NCBI GenBank assembly: GCA_937919075.1 | Contig: CALFOF010000016.1 | Span: forward strand, 1 to 8,949 | Direction: 5' to 3' | Source: an uncultured Cyanobium sp. | Lineage (GTDB): Bacteria > Cyanobacteriota > Cyanobacteriia > PCC-6307 > Cyanobiaceae | DNA length: 8,949 nt | Program-made: the position numbers and the translations under genes | Shown here: piece by piece, positions 1 to 7,108 of the stretch | Numbering within the stretch: the first letter of the stretch is position 1 | Layout: each line of letters begins with the position of its first letter | Notes under the pieces: model-generated | What the model saw: only the letters and a program-made list of their open reading frames with translations | Told to the model about the DNA's origin: nothing | Database searches by the model: none

Positions 1-512
1 GGCTGAAGGCAGATAGGCCCATAGAAGCGCTCATGTCATCTACTGGGGGGAGGACGGGAGGGGGAAATAATCAATCACCGCAAAGCGGCACGATTCAACC
101 CTAGACAACAGCCAATGAGCTGCACATTGCCGATCAACAATCTTTACATGATTAACAATGAGGAGACGTTAAAGTTCACAAAAAGTGCCCTTCTTAAGGC
201 TGTCATAATCATGCTGGATCAGCATCAATCAGGCATCGATCCTGTCCTGGCACGCGATGCTGCTCCCGCAGTCCAGCTCGCAACGGAAAGGCCGACAGGT
301 TTCAGTGCTCAGCAAGTGGCCAAAGCAAACGCAGAACGCTGTTCGCCCCATTCATGCGCAGCTGAGAGCCCAACCAGCACAAGCCTTCTCAAGGAATAGC
401 CAACAGGCCGGCGGGTGGCGGCCAGAATCTTCTTCATAAAGACAGACAAGAGCCGAAATCAGCTGTAGACAACGGAGGATCGCCGCCGCCAACTGCCGTG
501 ACAGCTTCGGCC
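1..512. other. Gene-poor, lower-GC upstream region
   Basis: No convincing gene is visible here. One + frame is open from base 3 to a TAG at 102-104 and could be the tail of a gene starting left of the window, but the translated tail is low complexity (Gly, Asn, Ser, Gln) and not recognisable. A 94-codon ORF at 115-399 lacks a ribosome binding site and resembles no family I know. The stretch holds a G-rich patch (G runs at 45-50, 52-53, 56-58, 60-64), a small CCGC/GCGG hairpin at 78-88 and a perfect 6-bp hairpin with a 3-base loop at 211-225 (ATGCTG/CAGCAT). A GGAGG at 474-478 lies 19 bases before the GTG at 498, too far for a normal ribosome binding site. Base composition is clearly more AT-rich than most of the window. 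Confidence 0.5.
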
Positions 513-2090
513 ATGCCAACATATCGCCAGCTTGTGTTCAAAAGGTGCGAGTGCAGCCCGTACTTCGCACATGCCCTGATCTGCAGCAGCGCACCGATCA
601 ACGCAGAAGACCAGATCCGTGCAGACCTGTCAGCAGATCAAGCTGACGAGAATCTCAAAAAACTCAAGGACGATCTGAGGGCTTTCATGTTGAGCGAGGC
701 CGCCAAGGGAACGACCGATATCTCCGCCAAGATCAAAGTTGTCATCAATATTCATGGCTACAACATGCCGCTAAAAAGCATTAAAGAGGGATTCGAGCAA
801 AATCAAAAGAGATTCAAAACAGACACTAGTGACAACTCCCCAGACGACTATGTCCTGTTCGTCGACTACTACTGGCCATCGGAGCGCATCTTGCTGTCCC
901 AATGGAAAAACTGGCTCCTGGCCATGCCCTATCCGCTCTTGCTGATCTTCGCTCTTGCCATCGCAGGGGTGAGCCTGGGCGGGTTTCTCCAAGGCCTTGG
1001 GCTCTGGCTGCTTGGATTTGGCACGGCCCTGATCGCGCTGCGGCTCGTTGTTTACTTTCGCGATCGCGATCGTGCCGCCAATCATGGCGTTTACGACGCC
1101 GTGGAGCTGGTGCGATGGCTGCTAGTGCTGATCAAGGAGCAGCTGAATCACGATCCAGCAGCAGCTGCGCTTCACACCCTATTCCCCAGCCTGATCAAGC
1201 TCAGCATCCTGGCCCACAGCATGGGATGTTTCGTCGCCACCCAAACGGTGCGGATGCTCTCCGATGTTTTTGAAGAGGCCGCCATCGCGCGCTGGAAAGA
1301 GCTCTCTGAAGACGGCCCTTTTGGCGAGGTCGCAGGCTACGCCCCTCAGAAATCAACGCAGCAGCATGCCAATGCCTTGTCCCGGCTTGGCAACCATTAC
1401 CAATTGAAGCAATTGATCCTTGTAGCACCAGACATTCCCATCTGGGCGGTGACCACCGGCCGCTCCAATTATCTTCTGGCCTCCATGCGTCGCTTTGAAG
1501 AGTCGTTCCTGTTCGTTAATGATGCCGATATTGTTTTGAGGCTTGCTTCTACACTGGCCAACTATTTCGTCTTTCCCTCCAGAAGCAAAGAGGGAGGATA
1601 CCGGCTCGGCAACCTATCGATCGCCCAGCAAGGTGCCGCTCACACCAGCCCCTATGGGGAATCCAACGGCACGATGAAGTCACTGGTGCTGAATGGGCTG
1701 TTCGGCAGCGTCAAGATGACAGACCCGCCCTTTCACTGCCCTGAAAGCATCGGGCACTCCTTCAACGTTGTGAGCTGCACCGACTACACGGATGTCGGTG
1801 TCAATGCTCCGCCAGCTTCCTCAAGCAGCCAGGGGCGCCGCCGGCGGTTGAGCGGAATGACGGCGCGCCATCCCCTCTGCCGCATCGCCAACTACGTCAT
1901 AACAACACTTCTCAATTTCATTGGCAGTTCGGGAGTGGATTCGCACGGCGGCTACTTCCAAGGGAAGTTTTGCCTTGGCCTCATCTACTCTTTGGCGCTG
2001 CATGGCGAAGCGCGCACCAGGCGGAACATCCCCTCACTAACCCAGCAGCTCAAGGAACTTCAGCTCACCTGGCTCACCATCAAGGCCTGA
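513..2090 (+). CDS. Membrane-anchored alpha/beta hydrolase (DUF900-like), function unknown
   Basis: A 525-residue protein from ATG 513; an in-frame GTG at 498 would add five residues, the frame is open further upstream, and neither start has a well-placed ribosome binding site. The order of motifs fits a serine hydrolase of the alpha/beta fold, closest in my judgement to the DUF900 family. A VVINIHGYN strand with the oxyanion-type His-Gly (about 76-84) comes first, then a DYYWPS strand (118-123). The nucleophile elbow AHSMG follows, with Ser236, then LVAPD (303-307), a candidate acid in NDAD (336-339) and a late SHGGYF with His478 as the probable catalytic base. Between the WPS strand and the next helix sits an insertion with two hydrophobic stretches (about 140-182), predicted as a membrane hairpin. 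No signal peptide is obvious. Substrate is unknown; lipase, esterase or acyltransferase activity are all possible. It runs convergently into alkB with an 18-base gap, and its DNA is more AT-rich than the genes to its right. Confidence 0.8.
   Translation: MPTYRQLVFKRCECSPYFAHALICSSAPINAEDQIRADLSADQADENLKKLKDDLRAFMLSEAAKGTTDISAKIKVVINIHGYNMPLKSIKEGFEQNQKRFKTDTSDNSPDDYVLFVDYYWPSERILLSQWKNWLLAMPYPLLLIFALAIAGVSLGGFLQGLGLWLLGFGTALIALRLVVYFRDRDRAANHGVYDAVELVRWLLVLIKEQLNHDPAAAALHTLFPSLIKLSILAHSMGCFVATQTVRMLSDVFEEAAIARWKELSEDGPFGEVAGYAPQKSTQQHANALSRLGNHYQLKQLILVAPDIPIWAVTTGRSNYLLASMRRFEESFLFVNDADIVLRLASTLANYFVFPSRSKEGGYRLGNLSIAQQGAAHTSPYGESNGTMKSLVLNGLFGSVKMTDPPFHCPESIGHSFNVVSCTDYTDVGVNAPPASSSSQGRRRRLSGMTARHPLCRIANYVITTLLNFIGSSGVDSHGGYFQGKFCLGLIYSLALHGEARTRRNIPSLTQQLKELQLTWLTIKA
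1060..1067. repeat. HIP1 palindrome GCGATCGC
   Basis: An exact copy of the octamer core of the highly iterated palindrome common in many cyanobacterial genomes. It lies inside the hydrolase gene, embedded in a longer alternating CGATCG run. Its presence supports a cyanobacterial origin even for this AT-richer gene, though one copy is weak evidence. Confidence 0.7.
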
Positions 2091-2108
2091 GCCAGCGCAC
2101 GCCCCCCC

Positions 2109-2774
2109 TCACACACGTTGATCAGACATCTGAGCAATCGCACTCCTTCGAATCACGCGAAACGTGAGATTGATGCGGTCGCGCGCAATCCGCCGCCGCT
2201 GGGGCACCTGGTGCAACCAGTGCTGCTGCGTGGGCGGATCCATCACCAGCAGATCGCCCTCGCCCAGTTCAAAGCTCAGCGGTGAACCTGCGGCTGCAGC
2301 AGGTTGTCGGGGCTTGAGGTGAAAGCTGCGCGCCGCCCCGAGGCTGAGGGAGGCAATCGGTTGATCCGGGGCAAGTTCGGGCTCATCGTCTGCATGCCAA
2401 CCGAGCTTGTCGCTGCCATCGCGGTAATGATTGAGCAACAGGGAGTTGAACCGGCAACCGGCGGCGGCCTCCACCTGCCGGCGCAGCTGCTGCACCGAAG
2501 CCGTCCACGGCTCGATCGTCTGGCGCACCCCGCTGTAGGTGTAGTGGCAGCCGGGATCCCCCATCCAGCAGGTGAGCCGCGGAATCGGATGGGTGCGGCC
2601 AAACAGCGTGATCTGCTCCTGGCGCCAGGGCACCTCAGCCCGCAGGTGAACCAGCCAGGACGCCGCATCCGCGAGCCATAAGGGCCAGAAGCGCACCGCC
2701 AGCCCCGCGCCGGTCACCACCTGGGGGGTGCCTGCTGGTGGGGTTGGCTGCAAGAAATCAAGTTGGTGTTCCAT
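2109..2774 (-). CDS. alkB: AlkB-type alpha-ketoglutarate-dependent dioxygenase (DNA/RNA dealkylation)
   Basis: A 221-residue protein of the AlkB family, non-haem Fe(II)/2-oxoglutarate dioxygenases that remove alkyl lesions such as 1-methyladenine and 3-methylcytosine from nucleic acids by oxidative demethylation. The sequence shows PR at 65-66 and GD at 72-73 in the substrate-lid region, FN...NHYRDGSDKLGWHADDE at 109-131, and the iron ligands His127, Asp129 (HxD) and His188. The 2-oxoglutarate-binding signature RINLTFR (200-206) supplies Arg200 and Arg206. Length and the NHYRDGSD segment fit the group of short bacterial proteins similar to eukaryotic ALKBH2/3 rather than E. coli AlkB. The ATG at 2774-2772 is preceded by a weak purine-rich GAAGA. 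The gene is convergent with the hydrolase and divergent from the aldehyde dehydrogenase. Family assignment is firm; the preferred lesion is unknown. Confidence 0.93.
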   Translation of the reverse strand: MEHQLDFLQPTPPAGTPQVVTGAGLAVRFWPLWLADAASWLVHLRAEVPWRQEQITLFGRTHPIPRLTCWMGDPGCHYTYSGVRQTIEPWTASVQQLRRQVEAAAGCRFNSLLLNHYRDGSDKLGWHADDEPELAPDQPIASLSLGAARSFHLKPRQPAAAAGSPLSFELGEGDLLVMDPPTQQHWLHQVPQRRRIARDRINLTFRVIRRSAIAQMSDQRV

Positions 2775-2889
2775 TCTTCACGCCCTCGCCGCTGCGCTGG
2801 AGCTGTGGCCGCCAACCACCCCCGCGCCAGAGAGCCCCGTGGCCAGGTGGCAGCCGCCATGCTGGAACCACTGTCGTTCGGCCGCTGCC
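2775..2889. promoter_or_regulatory. Divergent intergenic region between alkB and the aldehyde dehydrogenase gene
   Basis: This 115-base gap must contain the start signals for alkB on - and, if the ATG at 2890 is right, for the dehydrogenase on +. I cannot point to a convincing -10/-35 pair in this very GC-rich DNA. The dehydrogenase frame stays open through the gap back to a GTG at 2728 inside alkB, but the encoded extension has no ALDH-like features, so I treat the gap as non-coding. Confidence 0.4.
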
Positions 2890-4290
2890 ATGACCGCCTC
2901 CACCGCCGTGGCCCCCGTGGCCATGCCCGCCGTGGACAGTCTGCGAGAGCCGGTCAGCCGGGGACTCACCCGCCCGCTGGCCTGGCGCCGCGACCAGCTC
3001 GCGCGGCTGACGGCGCTGCTCGATGGCGCCGAAGAGGCGATCCTTGCGGCACTCGCCGCCGACCTGGGCAAGCCCCCGGTGGAAGCCTATTTCGAAGTGG
3101 TGGCCGTGCGTCAGGAGCTGCGCCTCTGCCAGCGCCAGCTGCGCCGCTGGATGGCGCCCCGGCCAGTGCCGGTGCCGCTCAGCCAGAGGCCGGGCCAAGC
3201 GCGGCTGCTGCCAGAACCGCTCGGCTGCGTGCTGATCATCGGCCCCTGGAACTATCCCTTCTCGCTCACCATCCAACCGCTGGTGAGCGCGCTGGCGGCG
3301 GGCAACAGCGCCGTGCTGAAGCCGTCGGAACATGCACCGCGCACCTCGGCCCTGATCGCCCAGCTGGTGGCGCGCCACCTGGAGCCCGCTGTGGTGCAGG
3401 TGGTGGAAGGGGACGGGGCGGTGGCGAGCGAGCTGCTCCAACTGCGCTTCGATCACATCTTCTTCACCGGCGGCGGCCGGGTGGGCCGGCTGGTGATGGA
3501 GGCGGCCGCGCGCCACCTCACCCCCGTCACCCTGGAGCTGGGCGGCAAGAGCCCGGCCATCGTGCTGGCCGACGCCGACCTCGACACCACCGCCCGCCGC
3601 CTGATCTGGGGCAAAGGGCTCAACGCCGGCCAGACCTGCATCGCCCCTGATCACGTGTTGGTGGAAGCCTCGGTGCGGCCGGCGCTGGTGGAGCGGCTGA
3701 CGCGGGAGATCACGCGCCACTACGGCGAAGACCCACTGGCGTCGCCGGATCTGGCCCGCATCGTCAACCGCCCGCAGTTCGAGCGGCTGTATGGCCTGCT
3801 AGAGGGCGCCCGACAGCAGGGCCAGCTGCTGGCCGGCGGCCAGAGCGATCGGGAGCGCCTGCGCATCGCCCCCACCCTGCTGGCGGTCGAGGCTGCCGAC
3901 GATCCGCTGATGCAGGAGGAGCTGTTCGGTCCCCTGCTGCCGGTGCTGCCGGTGGCCTCGCTGGAGGAGGCGATCACCCGGGTGCGGCGTGGGGCCAAGC
4001 CACTGGCGCTCTACCTGTTCAGCACCAGTTCCACAGCTCAGGAGCAGGTGCTGGCAGGCACCAGTTCAGGGGGCGTCTGCTTCAACGACGTGGTGATGCA
4101 GGTGGGGGTGCCGGAGCTTCCGTTCGGCGGCGTGGGCCCCAGCGGCATGGGCCGCTATCACGGCCAATCCGGCTTCGACACCTTCTCGCACCTGCGCAGC
4201 GTGCTGCGGCGTCCGTTTCGCTTCGATGTGCCGCTGCGCTATCCCCCCTACGGCGACCGGCTCAGCCTCATCAAGCGGCTGATGGGCTGA
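2890..4290 (+). CDS. NAD(P)-dependent aldehyde dehydrogenase, family 3 type
   Basis: A 466-residue aldehyde dehydrogenase that oxidises aldehydes to carboxylic acids. Visible motifs in order: GPWNYP (118-123) with the oxyanion Asn121; KPSE (144-147) in the cofactor site; FTGG (192-195) of the nucleotide-binding loop; LELGGKSP with the general-base Glu216; GQTC with the nucleophile Cys250; EELFGP (343-348); and PFGGVGPSGMGRYHG (411-425). Short length, the FTGG loop and the late GMGRYHG block point to the ALDH3 (fatty/aromatic aldehyde) group. Cyanobacterial members include Synechocystis Slr0091, described as acting on apocarotenals, so carotenoid- or lipid-derived aldehydes are plausible substrates, by inference. 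I chose ATG 2890 because it gives the usual family length; ATG 2923 is an alternative and the GTG at 2728 would overlap alkB. The LysM gene follows on the same strand after 77 bases, so co-transcription is possible. Confidence 0.92.
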   Translation: MTASTAVAPVAMPAVDSLREPVSRGLTRPLAWRRDQLARLTALLDGAEEAILAALAADLGKPPVEAYFEVVAVRQELRLCQRQLRRWMAPRPVPVPLSQRPGQARLLPEPLGCVLIIGPWNYPFSLTIQPLVSALAAGNSAVLKPSEHAPRTSALIAQLVARHLEPAVVQVVEGDGAVASELLQLRFDHIFFTGGGRVGRLVMEAAARHLTPVTLELGGKSPAIVLADADLDTTARRLIWGKGLNAGQTCIAPDHVLVEASVRPALVERLTREITRHYGEDPLASPDLARIVNRPQFERLYGLLEGARQQGQLLAGGQSDRERLRIAPTLLAVEAADDPLMQEELFGPLLPVLPVASLEEAITRVRRGAKPLALYLFSTSSTAQEQVLAGTSSGGVCFNDVVMQVGVPELPFGGVGPSGMGRYHGQSGFDTFSHLRSVLRRPFRFDVPLRYPPYGDRLSLIKRLMG

Positions 4291-4367
4291 GGCGGAGCAC
4301 CGATTTGGCCAGGGGGACTGGCGCGCCGGAGGGTTCTCCGTAAGGTTCAACAAGCTGACCATTGCCC
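4291..4367 (+). other. Short spacer between aldehyde dehydrogenase and LysM genes
   Basis: A 77-base spacer with a small hairpin at 4327-4340 (CGGAG, loop GGTT, CTCCG). There is no U-run after the hairpin, so it is not a standard intrinsic terminator. No clear ribosome binding site precedes the LysM gene. Confidence 0.35.
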
Positions 4368-5495
4368 ATGCGCCGCGCCCTCGTCGCCCTGGCCCTCGCC
4401 CTGCTGCTCCCATTACCAGGACTGGCCGCCCAGCACGTGGTGAAGCCCGGGGAGACGCTCTCGGAGATCGCCGCGCGCTATGGCGTGTCCCTCAACCGCC
4501 TGATGCAGCTCAACGGCATCAAGGATCCGGATCAGGTCACAGCTGGCACCCGGCTCACCGTGCCCGGCGCGGCCGGCTCCGGCTCCGCCCCTTCCGGCGG
4601 CGGCGGGCGCGGCAGCTACACGGTGAAACCAGGCGAAACCCTTTCCGAGATCGCCGACCGGCTCGGCACCACGGTGCAGCGCCTGATCGAGCTCAACAGC
4701 ATCCGCAACCCCGACATGGTCACGGAGGGCACCCGGCTGGTGGTGCCCGCTCCCCCCGCCGCCGCCCGCCCCACAGCGGTGAACCGGAACGCCCGCGAAC
4801 ACACCGTCCAACCGGGTGAAACCCTCTCCGGCATCGCCGATCGCTATGGCGTGCCGATGTCGCGGCTGATGGCGCTCAACAAGCTCACCCAACCCGATCA
4901 GATCGAGGCCGGCAGCCGCCTGGTGCTGCGCGCCAGCACACCCGCACCAACCAAACCCGCTCCCGCCAGAGCCGCCGCCAAACCCCCGGCGCCGAAGCCC
5001 GCTGCCGCCAAACCCGCACCCGCACGCCCGGCCCCAGTAGCAGCACAACCCAAACCGGCGCCTGCTGCCCAGCCCGCCCCCGCTCGCCCCGCACCGGCGC
5101 CTGCTGCTGCTGCTGCCCAACCCAAGCCGGAGCCAGTAGCCGCCACCCAACCCGCACCAGCAGCAGCGCCCCAACCCAGGCCAGCCGCTGCGGCAGCACC
5201 CGCCCCCCGGCCCAAACCGGCAGCCACCGCTGCCAGGCCCGCCGGTCCCAAACCACCGGAATGGCGCACCTACGGCCCGATTCAGGTCGACTTCGCCAAC
5301 TGGCAGCCTCTCGGCGGCAGCATGGTGGCTCCGGCCTTGAACAGCGCCGGCCAATCGATCTTCCTGGCGGTCAACTGCACGGCCGGCAAGCTCAATGCCA
5401 CCGGCGAAGCGGGCGCCTGGAAAAGCTGGGATGCCCCGCAGAGCGAGTTTGAGCAGCAACTGGTGAGAGACCTCTGCAAGGTCGGCGGCGGCTGA
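4368..5495 (+). CDS. Secreted triple-LysM protein with cyanobacterial C-terminal domain
   Basis: A 375-residue protein from ATG 4368; a TTG two codons upstream (4362) is less likely. Residues 1-21 form a typical signal peptide: two Arg, a long Ala/Leu core and a cleavage-like GLAA. Three LysM repeats follow at about 22-66, 83-127 and 145-187, each starting with V(K/Q)PGETLS and ending in a G(T/S)RL strand. LysM modules bind N-acetylglucosamine polymers such as peptidoglycan. A roughly 110-residue Pro/Ala/Lys linker (188-297) comes next, then a compact C-terminal domain (about 297-375) with WRTYGPIQVD, an LAVNC strand and a closing LCKVG; Cys337 and Cys370 could form a disulfide. No catalytic NlpC/P60, peptidase M23 or amidase signature is visible. 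The protein is probably periplasmic and wall-attached, presenting its C-terminal domain. It lies 77 bases behind the dehydrogenase and converges with recQ across a 37-base gap. Confidence 0.9.
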   Translation: MRRALVALALALLLPLPGLAAQHVVKPGETLSEIAARYGVSLNRLMQLNGIKDPDQVTAGTRLTVPGAAGSGSAPSGGGGRGSYTVKPGETLSEIADRLGTTVQRLIELNSIRNPDMVTEGTRLVVPAPPAAARPTAVNRNAREHTVQPGETLSGIADRYGVPMSRLMALNKLTQPDQIEAGSRLVLRASTPAPTKPAPARAAAKPPAPKPAAAKPAPARPAPVAAQPKPAPAAQPAPARPAPAPAAAAAQPKPEPVAATQPAPAAAPQPRPAAAAAPAPRPKPAATAARPAGPKPPEWRTYGPIQVDFANWQPLGGSMVAPALNSAGQSIFLAVNCTAGKLNATGEAGAWKSWDAPQSEFEQQLVRDLCKVGGG

Positions 5496-5532
5496 CCCCC
5501 GCCTCCAGCGGCCCGCCTCGCCTACCTCACGT

Positions 5533-7041
5533 TCAGGCCGCCCAGCGCAACGGCCACGGCTCCTGCAGATAGCGGCGTCCTGCCTCACGGATCCACAGCC
5601 GCTGGCTGCCGTCGTCGCTTTCGCTGATCAGCTCCTCCTGCACAAGCCGGCGCGCCAACCAGCCCCAGCGCTCCCCCTCAGCGGCAGCAACGGCCTCCGC
5701 ACCGGAGTGATCGGCCAGATCATCTGCCAGGCGGGGAAGATCAAGGCCTCGGCGCGCCTGGAGCAGGGTCAGCAACTGCGCCGCCTGCGTCGACCAGTCG
5801 ATTGGCAGCCCATGGCTGTGGCAACGGTCGCAGCGGCCGCAGGGAGGCACCAGCTCGCCCACGGCCTCCAGCAAGGCCTGCTCGCGGCAGCCCGTCCCCT
5901 CCGCCACCGCCTCCATCCGCCGCAGTTGCTGCTGGGCCAGCTCCAGCCGCAGCCGCTCCTGCACCTGCAGCTCCGGGGTCAGCTGCCGGCCGGAGGCGCG
6001 CATCGCCCAACCCAGCGAACGCCGGTCCACCGGATCGAACAGCACCAGGCAACGCGCCGGCTGGCCATCACGCCCCGCCCGTCCCGATTCCTGCAGGTAC
6101 CCCTCCGCGCTGGCCGGCAAATCCAGATGCAGCACCAGGCCCACATCCGGGCGGTCCACACCCATGCCGAAAGCCACCGTGGCCACCAGCACCGGCCGCG
6201 GATGGTGCTGGAAGTGCTCGAGCGCCAACAGGCGGCTCTCCGGGTCCATGCCGGCGTGATAAGCGATCGCCTCCACCCCGGCAGCCGACAGCCGCGCCGC
6301 CCAGTGCTCCACAGAGCGGCGCGTGCGGGCGTAGATCAGCACCGCCCCGGCGGCGGCAGCCACCGTGTCGAGCACCAGCGGCAGCGGCTCCTGGGGCCGC
6401 CGCTGCATGGCGTACACGAGGTTGGAGCGGCGGGCAGAGCGCACCTGCACCAGCGGCCGTCGCAGCTGCAGCAGACGAATGATGTCGGCGCGGACCCGCG
6501 GCGCGGCTGTGGCACTCAGCGCCACCAGGGGAACCCCGGGACAGAGGCTGCGCAGCTGCCCGAGGCGTCGGTAATCCGGACGGAAATCATGGCCCCAGGC
6601 GCTGATGCAGTGGGCCTCGTCCACGGCCAGCGCCACCAGCCGGCCCTGCTCCAGCACGTCCTCCAGCAGGGCGCGGGTGGCTTCCGCCTGCAACCGCTCC
6701 GGGGCCAGATAGAGCAGGCGCAGGCGGTTGTCGGCGAGGCGACGCAGAAGCTGCCGGCGCGAGCCGGCGTCGAGCCCCTGGTGCAGGCAGGCGGCCGGGA
6801 TGCCACGGCGCTGCAGCTGCGCCACCTGGTCCTGCATCAGGGCCACCAGCGGTGACACCACCAGCACCAGACCCTGCCGCACCAGGGCGGGCAGCTGAAA
6901 ACAGAGCGATTTACCGCCACCGGTGGGCAGCACCGCCAGGCAATCGCGCCCCGCCAGGAGCGCCTCCACCACCGGGCGCTGACCGGGCCGGAAACACGAC
7001 CAACCGAAATGACGCTCCAGGGAATCCTCGAGCGCTTCCAT
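5533..7041 (-). CDS. recQ: RecQ-family ATP-dependent DNA helicase, short form without HRDC
   Basis: A 502-residue 3'-to-5' DNA helicase for recombination and replication-fork repair. From ATG 7041: FRPGQ (17-21, motif 0), TGGGKS (40-45, Walker A), DEAH (141-144, Walker B), SAT (176-178, motif III), the motif V block ending in AFGMGVDRPDV (290-300) and QESGRAGRDG (317-326, motif VI with the arginine finger). Cys385, Cys401, Cys404 and Cys407 have the spacing of the RecQ zinc-binding site (CGRCDRC). After the zinc site only about 95 residues remain, enough for a degenerate winged helix but not for the HRDC domain of E. coli RecQ, which is about 609 residues. The frame continues upstream to a GTG at 7056, giving 507 residues; I prefer the ATG because it places the conserved FGW..FRPGQ region normally. 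The HTH-like gene lies upstream on the same strand, so the two may form an operon. Confidence 0.94.
   Translation of the reverse strand: MEALEDSLERHFGWSCFRPGQRPVVEALLAGRDCLAVLPTGGGKSLCFQLPALVRQGLVLVVSPLVALMQDQVAQLQRRGIPAACLHQGLDAGSRRQLLRRLADNRLRLLYLAPERLQAEATRALLEDVLEQGRLVALAVDEAHCISAWGHDFRPDYRRLGQLRSLCPGVPLVALSATAAPRVRADIIRLLQLRRPLVQVRSARRSNLVYAMQRRPQEPLPLVLDTVAAAAGAVLIYARTRRSVEHWAARLSAAGVEAIAYHAGMDPESRLLALEHFQHHPRPVLVATVAFGMGVDRPDVGLVLHLDLPASAEGYLQESGRAGRDGQPARCLVLFDPVDRRSLGWAMRASGRQLTPELQVQERLRLELAQQQLRRMEAVAEGTGCREQALLEAVGELVPPCGRCDRCHSHGLPIDWSTQAAQLLTLLQARRGLDLPRLADDLADHSGAEAVAAAEGERWGWLARRLVQEELISESDDGSQRLWIREAGRRYLQEPWPLRWAA
6263..6270. repeat. HIP1 palindrome GCGATCGC
   Basis: A second exact copy of the cyanobacterial HIP1 octamer, inside recQ, with the common flanking pattern (A before, C after). 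Confidence 0.7.
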
Positions 7042-7108
7042 CGCCAAACCGGCCACAGCCCTGGTGCGGCCCGACCTTAGCGGCCCCAGATCTGGTGGCC
7101 AGGCGCGC

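Noticed and set aside
115..399. 94-codon + strand ORF in the upstream region
   Set aside because: No ribosome binding site, no recognisable motif, and a second half with scattered composition; it looks like a chance ORF in AT-richer DNA.
2147..2154. TTCGAATC, resembling a tRNA T-loop
   Set aside because: It lies inside the alkB coding sequence and no acceptor, D or anticodon stems can be built around it.
2728..2889. N-terminal extension of the aldehyde dehydrogenase from GTG 2728
   Set aside because: It would overlap the start of alkB and adds 54 residues with no ALDH similarity; the ATG at 2890 gives the normal family length.
2758..3720. Long - strand ORF opposite the aldehyde dehydrogenase gene
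   Set aside because: Its His/Arg/Gln-rich translation is typical of the antisense shadow of a GC-rich gene with third-position bias.
4929..5256. Apparent DNA repeat array in the Pro/Ala-rich part of the LysM gene
   Set aside because: The repeats are irregular and follow from codons for Pro, Ala, Lys and Gln in a linker; there are no regular units or spacers as in a CRISPR or tandem repeat.
4413..5588. Long - strand ORF opposite the LysM gene
   Set aside because: Its Gly/Cys/Arg-rich content mirrors the Pro/Ala-rich coding strand and it extends into the 3' end of recQ; the LysM frame has clear domains.
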